Assembly (NCBI RefSeq): GCF_022809355.1
Contig: NZ_JAKZMM010000001.1
Coordinates: 62,001 to 126,000, forward strand
Direction: 5' to 3'
Length of the DNA stretch: 64,000 bases
DNA from: Parabacteroides faecalis
GTDB taxonomy: Bacteria > Bacteroidota > Bacteroidia > Bacteroidales > Tannerellaceae
Every line of letters begins with the position of its first letter. The first letter of the stretch is position 1. The notes beneath the pieces are model-generated. The model saw only the letters and a program-made list of their open reading frames with translations, did not search any database and had not been told where the DNA came from. Positions 57,388-64,000 of this stretch are shown in pieces. Both the position numbers and the translations under genes were made by a program.

Positions 57388-58500
57388 TTAATAATGTACA
57401 AGTTCTGCGGCGAGTTTCCGACATTCCGCCCGACTGATCTTACCTGTCTGTGTCAGGGGAAGAGCTTCTATCCAAAGAATTTGCTTAGGCTGTTGGTATT
57501 TCGGTAGGACAGATTTGACTTGTCCTTCCAATTCTTTGGGATCAATCTTCTTCTCATTGTCTTTTTCTACCAATAAAACCAAAGCTTCCCCAAACTTCGG
57601 ATGCGGAACCGCTGTTAGGGCAAAGTTAACAGAAATAATAGAACGTAGTGTCTTTTCTACACATTCTGTTTGAATTTTTATACCTCCACTATTGATTATG
57701 TTATCTTTCCGACCGATAATCTGGAAAGTTCCGTCTGGAAACAGTTCTACAACGTCGTTGGTGACAAGCGTTTCATCGCAGACTTGTGGAGCATGAATGA
57801 CTAATGTATGATCAGCGGATAACGATATGGATACCAAAGGGAAAGGTGTATAGCGTTCAGATGCCTCTGTTCCGTTCAGTCTTCTCAGTGCAATATGAGA
57901 AAGCGTTTCGGTCATTCCGTAGGTAGAATAAATCGTATTCTTCATTTTCCGCAAGGCTGTTTCCAGTTGCTTGTCGATAGCTCCTCCACCAATAATAAGG
58001 ATATCCGTATCTTCCAGTCGGCTGGCTTCCTGGGGCACCGACAACGAATTAAATACTTGCAATGGAATCATAGCGGCAAACCGGAGATGTTCGTTGACAT
58101 CTGCCAACGGATGACCGGAAGGTTCTCGGACAATGAGTTCCAAACCGGCAACCAAAGCTCTTACGACGACCATCTTGCCGGCAATGTATCGGAGTGGCAT
58201 ACATAGCAACGCTTTGTCTCCCTTTTGAAGATGTAAGGCTTCGCAAGTGATACGTGCACTGTTCATCATCTGTTCTTTCCGGACAAGCAGTTCTTTGGGC
58301 GTTCCGGTAGAACCGGAAGTAAAGACACGCAGCGTAGGAGATTCGTCGAACCATTCATCCAGAAACTGCAACAATTCCTGATAGGGATTATCTGGAAAAG
58401 AGGAAAGACCTTTTCTATAAGTTTCCATAGAAAAGGTCTTTCCTTCCATTATAAATGAACAGGCTTGCCAAGAAGCCTGCTGTTTACTATCTTTCATCAT
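57388..58500 (-). CDS. menE: O-succinylbenzoate-CoA ligase-like AMP-binding enzyme
   Basis: MenE activates o-succinylbenzoate with CoA in menaquinone synthesis. The 370-residue protein is a compact AMP-forming ligase with VFTSGSTGTPKELLVRK (phosphate loop), STYGMTETLSH, GRKDNIINSGGIKIQTE and the C-terminal lysine motif LTQTGKISR. The length is shorter than E. coli MenE (451) but normal for Bacteroidota. It overlaps the radical SAM gene stop by 4 nt. No other men gene is adjacent, so the assignment rests on family likeness; another small acid-CoA ligase is possible. Confidence 0.78.
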   Translation of the reverse strand: MMKDSKQQASWQACSFIMEGKTFSMETYRKGLSSFPDNPYQELLQFLDEWFDESPTLRVFTSGSTGTPKELLVRKEQMMNSARITCEALHLQKGDKALLCMPLRYIAGKMVVVRALVAGLELIVREPSGHPLADVNEHLRFAAMIPLQVFNSLSVPQEASRLEDTDILIIGGGAIDKQLETALRKMKNTIYSTYGMTETLSHIALRRLNGTEASERYTPFPLVSISLSADHTLVIHAPQVCDETLVTNDVVELFPDGTFQIIGRKDNIINSGGIKIQTECVEKTLRSIISVNFALTAVPHPKFGEALVLLVEKDNEKKIDPKELEGQVKSVLPKYQQPKQILWIEALPLTQTGKISRAECRKLAAELVHY

Positions 58501-59744
58501 GCTTTCAGTATTATATTCCCATTCTCCATACGGATATGATCCATGATGTTGGCTGGTGGGCGCTGGGCCTGCAGTTCTTTCTTCATGAAATCCATAAATG
58601 GAGCCACATGGGCAAAATATTTCTTATAACCTTTACATAAGTAATTGAGTCCGGACTCACCGTCGGCAGTATGCAGGAAACGGTTCTTCGGGCATTCTCC
58701 GTTGCAGGCAAACAAAAACTCACATTGTTTGCACACTTGCGGAAGTTTTTCGTACTTATCAGCACCGAATTGCAGCTGTTTCGGACTGTACATCATTTCT
58801 GTCAATGTCTGTGTCCGGATATTTCCGAGTTTGTAGGCAGGAAAAACGAAATGATCGCAGGCATATACGTCGCCATTAAATTCCATCACTCCGGCATGAC
58901 CACAGGTCTTTGCCATCGAACAAACGCCCGGTTGCACACCCACCCAATTGGCTAAAGTCGCATCAAAAATCTGAATGAAGAAATTTCCTACATCTTTTTG
59001 TACCCATTCATCAAACAAGGCACACAAGAAGTCGCCCCATTTGCCGGGATCAACCGAGAAAGGAGCCAACTTAATGCTTGCATCCTGCTGCTCGGGAGAC
59101 GTCAATTTGGTACCGTCGGCATGAAAGCCCAGACGTTCAACAATAGGAGCGAACTGGATATAATGACAATCTATCTCTTTGAAGAAACGATAAAACTCTA
59201 ATGGATAATCTACATTATAATCATTTACGACAGCCATTCCGTTATATTCCACGCCATGTTTCTTGAGAAGCTCTATTCCTTTCATGACTTTATAAAAGGA
59301 AGGCATACCCTGCTGGTTTCTCCGGTATTCATCGTGAAACTCCTGCGGACCGTCAATCGACACACCCACCAGAAAGTTGTTTTCCTTGAAGAAACGGCAC
59401 CATTCGTCGTTCAACAAGGTTCCGTTCGTCTGAATGCAATTGTCAACTCTTCTGCCTTTGGCATATTTCTGTTGCAAAGCCAGTGCTTTCCGGTAGAAAC
59501 TGATCGGACGCATCAATGTTTCTCCGCCATGCCAGGTAAACAGGACTTCCTGCATCGTCTGGCATTCCATATATTGTTGGATGAATTTTTCCAGTAGTTC
59601 GTCTGTCAGAATATGATTCTTGACATCCGGATAAAGTTTGTCCTTCTCCAGATAATAGCAATAGTCGCAAGCCAGGTTACATACCGAACCAACAGGTTTC
59701 AGCATGACATACACAGGTCGTGCGAAAGGTGAAATGTTACTCAT
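58497..59744 (-). CDS. Anaerobic sulfatase-maturating enzyme-type radical SAM protein
   Basis: The 415-residue protein has the radical SAM motif CNLACDYCYYL (CxxxCxxC) in the context FARPVYVMLKPVGSVCNL, typical of anaerobic sulfatase maturases, and a SPASM domain with CGHAGVMEFNGDVYACDHFV and CKQCEFLFACNGECPKNRF. Such enzymes convert a Cys or Ser of sulfatases to formylglycine. The start at 59744 (MSNISPFARP) is preferred to the frame start at 59798. No sulfatase lies nearby. It overlaps menE by 4 nt and follows the amidase by 10 nt. Confidence 0.88.
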   Translation of the reverse strand: MSNISPFARPVYVMLKPVGSVCNLACDYCYYLEKDKLYPDVKNHILTDELLEKFIQQYMECQTMQEVLFTWHGGETLMRPISFYRKALALQQKYAKGRRVDNCIQTNGTLLNDEWCRFFKENNFLVGVSIDGPQEFHDEYRRNQQGMPSFYKVMKGIELLKKHGVEYNGMAVVNDYNVDYPLEFYRFFKEIDCHYIQFAPIVERLGFHADGTKLTSPEQQDASIKLAPFSVDPGKWGDFLCALFDEWVQKDVGNFFIQIFDATLANWVGVQPGVCSMAKTCGHAGVMEFNGDVYACDHFVFPAYKLGNIRTQTLTEMMYSPKQLQFGADKYEKLPQVCKQCEFLFACNGECPKNRFLHTADGESGLNYLCKGYKKYFAHVAPFMDFMKKELQAQRPPANIMDHIRMENGNIILKA

Positions 59745-59754
59745 GATTTCGATT

Positions 59755-60768
59755 TTATTTTTTCTTGTAGTTCTTGTAATCAATAACAAATGCTTCACTG
59801 ATCCAGTTGGCCAAAGCCTGACGGTTATTGCTCAATACAATCCGCTGCTGGTCATATTTGTTCTGGATGTTTCCCAATTCGATAAAGGCAGCCACTGGAG
59901 TTGTATTCCGTAATACAAACAAATCTCGTTTGCTGACTGTTCCACGGAAACCTCTTCCCGGCTGGTGATGAGCATATTTACGTTGGAAGACATTCTTCAT
60001 CGTATTGGTTAAGTTCCGACTGGCTCTCGAACCGGTATTATAGAAATAGACATCGGTCTGTTTGCTCCGACTTCGGCTGTCAACATGAATGAACAATGCT
60101 CTTTTATAACTTTCCTTATCCGATTTATTCAGTTGGTTGATCTTGTCGCAACGTTGTTGCAGGCGACGGACCTGATTGAGAGGAATAGCTTCCCCCATAC
60201 AAGTCTCCCGTTTACTGTTCTTTAAATACATATCATTACGAATACCGTCTTTTGCATCTTGGATAATGATATGTACTTTGGCGCCGCGTATCATCAGGTT
60301 TCGGGCAATGCGGAGGATAATGTCGTAGGCGTATTCATCTTCATGCAGTTCATGATTTCCCATTTTTCCGATAGCTCCCGGATCTGGTCCGCCATGTCCG
60401 CTAACCAGATAAAAGCAAGCTCCTTTCAATTCGTTAGATTCAACGTTGTAGGAAGCTAAGTTTTTTCCAAATAAAGGCTCATATCCTTTGCGCCGTTTCG
60501 AAGTCGATTCCGATTTCACCGGTTGTTCATCCTTCTTCAATGGAGGAATGGTGTATTTGACACCGGTGATCAGCATATTGTTTCTGCCTAACTTTGATTT
60601 GTTAAGCCGGATAAATTCTTTCTGATAATAACTGCCTGTCCGGTTGAATCGTTTCAGAAAGAGTTCGATTCCTTCTCCATTTTTGGGATAGGCTTTTTCT
60701 TGTGCTCCCAAGTTTGCTGGAAGCACAAAGAAAAGTAAGATCAATAATATAATGTATTTGTGTTTCAT
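59755..60768 (-). CDS. N-acetylmuramoyl-L-alanine amidase (Amidase_3)
   Basis: This 337-residue exported protein (signal peptide to about residue 22, NLGAQ) has an Amidase_3 catalytic domain (about 115-330). The zinc ligands are visible as LVSGHGGPDPG (His), ELHEDEYAYD (Glu) and ALFIHVDSR (His), and the catalytic Glu as AAFIELGNIQN. It cleaves the bond between muramic acid and the peptide stem during wall turnover or cell separation. A basic linker (KSESTSKRRKG) precedes the domain. It follows the exonuclease gene by 2 nt. Confidence 0.9.
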   Translation of the reverse strand: MKHKYIILLILLFFVLPANLGAQEKAYPKNGEGIELFLKRFNRTGSYYQKEFIRLNKSKLGRNNMLITGVKYTIPPLKKDEQPVKSESTSKRRKGYEPLFGKNLASYNVESNELKGACFYLVSGHGGPDPGAIGKMGNHELHEDEYAYDIILRIARNLMIRGAKVHIIIQDAKDGIRNDMYLKNSKRETCMGEAIPLNQVRRLQQRCDKINQLNKSDKESYKRALFIHVDSRSRSKQTDVYFYNTGSRASRNLTNTMKNVFQRKYAHHQPGRGFRGTVSKRDLFVLRNTTPVAAFIELGNIQNKYDQQRIVLSNNRQALANWISEAFVIDYKNYKKK

Positions 60769-60770
60769 CT

Positions 60771-61334
60771 TTATTTTATGAGGCGTTTATAAATTTCCCG
60801 GGTTAAATAAATATCATACGAAGCATTATGCAGCTTGTCGGATTCAAGCTCGATTCCTAACGCACGGGCTACTGTTTCTTGTTTGAAGTCGGGCATCTTA
60901 TGGCGTTCTTCCAATAAATGTTGGGTAGCCAAGACCATCACATCAATCGAGTTTACCCAAAACCAGGAATAAAAGTAATTGTCTCCGTTCTGAACGAAAA
61001 ACGCTTTCAGGAAATAGTTGTCGAACGAAGCATTGTTGTAACCGGCCAAAAAGAACTTGTCACTACGGTCATATTTATCGACATATTTGGAAAGCATCTG
61101 CGTGAACTGCTTGTAGACTTCCTCCATCGGAGGATAGGCAAATATCTGTTCTTTGGTTACGTGGCATATTTTCAATGCTTCTTCATCAACATCACACTGA
61201 GGATTCGGACGGACATGGAAATTAAAGGATTCCTTGCATTCTCCATCAATTACAATTTCACCACTGATTTGATGAATCCCGTTTCGCCAATAACGAATCC
61301 CGGTCGTTTCCAGATCAAAAAAGAGTATTTTCAT
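60771..61334 (-). CDS. DnaQ-like 3'-5' exonuclease (DEDDh)
   Basis: This 187-residue protein has the DEDDh exonuclease motifs: FFDLETTG (ExoI), AGYNNASFDNYFLKAFF (ExoII) and HNASYDIYLT (ExoIII, His then Asp). It belongs with the 3'-5' exonuclease/RNase T superfamily; the substrate is unknown. It is the first gene of the operon that includes the amidase, maturase, menE and DUF3857 genes, with a -7 element at 61362-61369. Confidence 0.88.
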   Translation of the reverse strand: MKILFFDLETTGIRYWRNGIHQISGEIVIDGECKESFNFHVRPNPQCDVDEEALKICHVTKEQIFAYPPMEEVYKQFTQMLSKYVDKYDRSDKFFLAGYNNASFDNYFLKAFFVQNGDNYFYSWFWVNSIDVMVLATQHLLEERHKMPDFKQETVARALGIELESDKLHNASYDIYLTREIYKRLIK

Positions 61335-61361
61335 CTTCTATACATTATTATATGTGCGGAA

Positions 61362-61369
61362 CAAAGATA
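61362..61369 (-). promoter_or_regulatory. -7 element for the exonuclease/amidase operon
   Basis: TATCTTTG on the minus strand, 27 nt before the exonuclease start, matches TAnnTTTG. Confidence 0.6.
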
Positions 61370-61457
61370 CAGATATTTTTAGGATAAAGTATTTTTTGTC
61401 CGGCGGAAAAGTATCCGGATCGTACATGAAAGTTGGAAAACCGCCGAGATATTCTTT

Positions 61458-61541
61458 AGTTCACGTCGCGGATTACTTAGTTCACACCGTGGATTACTTA
61501 GTTCACGACGCGGATTAAGTAGTTCACGGCGTGAACTAAAG
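61458..61541 (+). repeat. Four-unit tandem palindromic element (copy D)
   Basis: Four contiguous 21-bp units start at 61458, 61479, 61500 and 61521, with core AGTTCACGNCGCGGATT or AGTTCACACCGTGGATT and linkers ACTT, ACTT, AAGT. The last unit is the perfect palindrome AGTTCACGGCGTGAACT. The whole is bounded by perfect 15-bp inverted ends: ATTCTTTAGTTCACG at 61451-61465 and CGTGAACTAAAGAAT at 61530-61544. It is homologous to the element at 8431-8514. Confidence 0.92.
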
Positions 61542-61657
61542 AATTACCGGTAATTTCTGTATCTTTCCCAGTGAGCCGGAATAGAATTAAAAAGTCTGTT
61601 TCAGATTATCTTGGACGTTTTTTAGTCAAAAAGCGAGGTTATCCCAAGATTAATCAG

Positions 61658-61665
61658 TAAGTTTG
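61658..61665 (+). promoter_or_regulatory. -7 element for the hexosaminidase gene
   Basis: TAAGTTTG followed by C matches TAnnTTTG exactly, 25 nt before the ATG at 61691. Confidence 0.65.
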
Positions 61666-61690
61666 CAAACAACCTAAAACACAAATTAAA

Positions 61691-64000
61691 ATGTATAAAA
61701 GACTTTTCTATGCTTGCACGCTGGCTGGCGCATTATTGGCCAATATGTCGTGTACAAGTACATCGGACACATCGGTATCGGAGATCAACATCATTCCTTT
61801 GCCCAGTTCCATCACCCAGGAATCCGGTTCGTTTCTATTGAAAGACGGAATGACGATTGGTATTTCAGACAAATTATTAATGCCTGCGGCCGAGTACTTA
61901 TCATCGCTGCTAAATCGTTCAACAGGCTATCATTTATCCATCCAGGAAGGAGAGGAAGGAGATATCCAATTGTCGTTGGCCGACAGCTTTTCTCCGAAGG
62001 AAGGTAGCTATTCTCTACACATAGACAAGAAAAAGGTTACGATTTCATCGGGTAATTACGGAGGCTTTATTGCCGGAATCCAGACAATTCGCCAGCTTTT
62101 CCCTGCCGAGATTGAATCAATGACGGAACTGCCGGGTAATACCTGGACTTTACCTGCCGTAACCATTACAGACGAGCCTCGTTTCAGTTGGAGAGGTGTG
62201 ATGCTGGACGTTTCCCGTCATTTCTATTCTCCGGATGAAGTGAAGGAATTGCTCGATTTGATGGCTCTTTACAAACTAAATAAATTTCACTGGCACCTGA
62301 CAGACGACCAGGGATGGCGTATTGAAATCAAGAAATATCCGCTGCTGACTGAAAAAGGAGCGTGGCGTCCGTTTAATTCGCAAGACCGGGAATGTATGCG
62401 TCGGGCCCAAGCTGAAGACAACTCTGATTTTGAGATTCCCGCCGAGAAGCTGCGTATCGTTCAGGGAGACACTTTGTATGGAGGCTTTTATACACAGGAA
62501 GAAATCAAGGAGATCGTCAGATATGCCGGTATTCGCGGAATTGACGTGATACCAGAAATTGATATGCCGGGGCACATGCTGGCAGCAGTCAGTAACTATG
62601 GCGGTGTTTCCTGCTTTGCACAAACGGGCTGGGGAAAGACGTTTTCATCGCCGGTTTGTCCGGGAAAAGAATCGGCTTTAGAGTTCTGTAAAAACGTTTA
62701 CGCCGAGGTCATTCCTCTGTTCCCTTATAAATATATTCACCTGGGAGCGGATGAAGTAGAAAAAACGAATTGGAAGAAATGTCCGGACTGCCAGAAACGG
62801 ATGAAAGAAGAAGGATTAAAGACCGAAGAAGAATTGCAATCGTGGTTTGTTCATTATATGGAACACTTCTTCAACGAACACGGCAAGAATCTGATCGGTT
62901 GGGATGAAATATTGGAAGGTGGACTTTCAGAAACGGCAACTATTATGTGGTGGCGCAATTGGTATCCGCAATCGTTGCCGGAAGCAACGGCCCAGGGAAA
63001 TCAGGCTATTTATTGTCCGAATGCAAATTTCTATCTGGATGTACAACAAGATCGTAAATCCGTCAGAAACCTTTATGAATATGTGCTGGCTCCTGATTCT
63101 TTAAGCGAGGCACAGCGTAGTCTGATCTTAGGCGCTCAAGGAAATATCTGGTGCGAATGGATTCCGTCTCGTGAACGAATGCACTATATGGCTTTCCCAC
63201 GGGTAATGGCACTGGCGGAGAAAACATGGAGCAATCCGGATATGTGTTACTGGGATGATTTCCAAAAACGCATGATCGGTCAATTCGAACGTTTGAATAT
63301 ACTGGATGTAAATTATCGTACTCCGGATTTGGAAGGTTTCCATGCTGTCAATGCCTTCGTTGGAGAAACCAACGTTTGTGTTACATGCGCAGATCCAAGT
63401 GTGGAAATCCATTATACCACAAATGGTACAATACCAACATTGGAATCGCCGGCTTATACAGGACCGATGAAAATAAACGAATCCACCGATTATGTCTTCC
63501 GTACTTTTAAAGCAAACGGAAAGGCAGGAGATATCTTCCGTACCCGTTACATAAAGCAGGAATATGCTCCGGCTGATGCCAATGCCCAGCCACAAAAGAC
63601 CGGACTTCAGGCTACATGGCACGAAGGACGTTTTGACTCGTGTGCTGCCATTCAAAAGATTCCGGCAAAAGAAACATTCGAAATCACAGATGTAACGATT
63701 CCATCGGAAGTGAAAGGAGATATCGGATTAGTAATCAAAGGCTACATTAATATTCCGGCTGAAGGAGTTTATACGTTCTCATTGCTTTCGGACGACGGAA
63801 GTATTCTGAAGATTGACGATGAAATCGTCGTGAACAACGACGGGCCTCATGCTCCGGCCGAAATATCCGGACAAAGAGCACTGGCGAAAGGCTTGCATCC
63901 AATAGAAGTACAATACTTTGATTATAACGGTGGATTGCTGCAACTCAACGTATATGATCCATCCGGAAAGAAGATGGATGTAAATACAGGAATATATGCT
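61691..64000 (+). CDS. GH20 beta-N-acetylhexosaminidase lipoprotein, 3' end outside the window
   Basis: The enzyme removes terminal N-acetylhexosamine residues from glycans. The frame runs off the right edge; 770 residues are visible. It has a lipoprotein signal with lipobox ANMSC (Cys21), a GH20 N-terminal domain (about 28-165) and the GH20 barrel with SWRGVMLDVSRHFY, HWHLTDDQGWRIEI and the catalytic pair LGADEVEK (Asp-Glu). A chitobiase-like C-terminal domain (VEIHYTTNGTIPTLESPAY) and a PA14-like domain (VYTFSLLSDDGSILKIDD) follow. Length and domains match Bacteroidales host-glycan hexosaminidases, so only a few residues are probably missing. Confidence 0.93.
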   Translation, partial: MYKRLFYACTLAGALLANMSCTSTSDTSVSEINIIPLPSSITQESGSFLLKDGMTIGISDKLLMPAAEYLSSLLNRSTGYHLSIQEGEEGDIQLSLADSFSPKEGSYSLHIDKKKVTISSGNYGGFIAGIQTIRQLFPAEIESMTELPGNTWTLPAVTITDEPRFSWRGVMLDVSRHFYSPDEVKELLDLMALYKLNKFHWHLTDDQGWRIEIKKYPLLTEKGAWRPFNSQDRECMRRAQAEDNSDFEIPAEKLRIVQGDTLYGGFYTQEEIKEIVRYAGIRGIDVIPEIDMPGHMLAAVSNYGGVSCFAQTGWGKTFSSPVCPGKESALEFCKNVYAEVIPLFPYKYIHLGADEVEKTNWKKCPDCQKRMKEEGLKTEEELQSWFVHYMEHFFNEHGKNLIGWDEILEGGLSETATIMWWRNWYPQSLPEATAQGNQAIYCPNANFYLDVQQDRKSVRNLYEYVLAPDSLSEAQRSLILGAQGNIWCEWIPSRERMHYMAFPRVMALAEKTWSNPDMCYWDDFQKRMIGQFERLNILDVNYRTPDLEGFHAVNAFVGETNVCVTCADPSVEIHYTTNGTIPTLESPAYTGPMKINESTDYVFRTFKANGKAGDIFRTRYIKQEYAPADANAQPQKTGLQATWHEGRFDSCAAIQKIPAKETFEITDVTIPSEVKGDIGLVIKGYINIPAEGVYTFSLLSDDGSILKIDDEIVVNNDGPHAPAEISGQRALAKGLHPIEVQYFDYNGGLLQLNVYDPSGKKMDVNTGIYA

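Larger units (their letters stand above)
61335..61690. other. 356-bp divergent intergenic region
   Basis: It holds the minus-strand -7 element (61362-61369), a four-unit palindromic element (61458-61541), a palindrome AATTACCGGTAATT (61542-61555) and the plus-strand -7 element (61658-61665). I see nothing else. Confidence 0.7.

Noticed and set aside
1-64000. tRNA, rRNA, integrase or transposase genes
   Set aside because: I looked for T-loop-like GGTTCRA motifs with acceptor stems and for transposase/integrase signatures on both strands and found none; an RNA search tool would be needed to exclude divergent ones.

Overview
The window looks like the chromosome of a gut-type Bacteroidales bacterium, most probably Parabacteroides or a close relative (inferred from gene content; no database was searched). 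The evidence is a Rho factor with a long Asn-rich low-complexity segment, a complete Bacteroides aerotolerance (bat) operon, a TonB receptor with a CarboxypepD_reg-like leader, the Bacteroidota -7 promoter element TAnnTTTG before many genes, weak or absent Shine-Dalgarno sites, and a protein with a type IX secretion (T9SS) C-terminal sorting domain. The region is mostly core genome. I see no tRNA, rRNA, transposase, phage gene or CRISPR array.

Layout. 1-5.4 kb: 3' part of rho, a TonB-dependent receptor and a cysteine-desulfidase-like protein. 5.4-9.8 kb: two related lipoproteins flank a candidate T9SS cargo protein. 9.8-15.6 kb: an MgtC-like membrane protein, then minus-strand genes for a C_GCAxxG protein, a Dabb protein, SerB, a three-gene thiamine cluster (thiD, thiE paralogue, thiE) and YaaA. 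15.7-23.1 kb: malic enzyme MaeB, an LptF/G permease, Tgt, and a DUF362/polyferredoxin pair. 23.1-26.2 kb: an unknown protein, an aldose-epimerase-like protein and NhaA. 26.7-35.8 kb: the bat operon (moxR, DUF58, a membrane protein, batA-E) ending in a PAP2 phosphatase. 36-38.9 kb: a small HTH protein, a universal stress protein and a LytTR/FHA gene pair. 39.0-49.0 kb: a phospho-signalling operon (extremely acidic 83-residue protein, zinc-ribbon FHA protein, PP2C phosphatase, membrane Ser/Thr kinase, predicted envelope protein, FN3/Kelch lipoprotein) that runs on into cysE and pbpC. 49.1-55.4 kb: minus-strand GNAT, YhcH, PmbA/TldD pair and a DUF3857 protein. 55.4-61.3 kb: an apparent minus-strand operon of exonuclease, amidase, radical SAM maturase, menE and two DUF3857 proteins. 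61.7-64 kb: a GH20 hexosaminidase lipoprotein cut by the window edge.

Two things stand out. First, four intergenic elements (8431-8514, 26371-26458, 53428-53511, 61458-61541) share one architecture: exactly four head-to-tail units of 21 or 22 bp, each an imperfect inverted repeat, the last one a perfect palindrome. Two copies are clearly homologous and two have different core sequences. Second, the kinase/phosphatase/FHA operon carries repeated E-T-x-L motifs both in the kinase juxtamembrane segment and just before the FHA domain, which suggests a GarA-like phospho-switch, together with a Lys/Arg-free acidic protein of unknown role.
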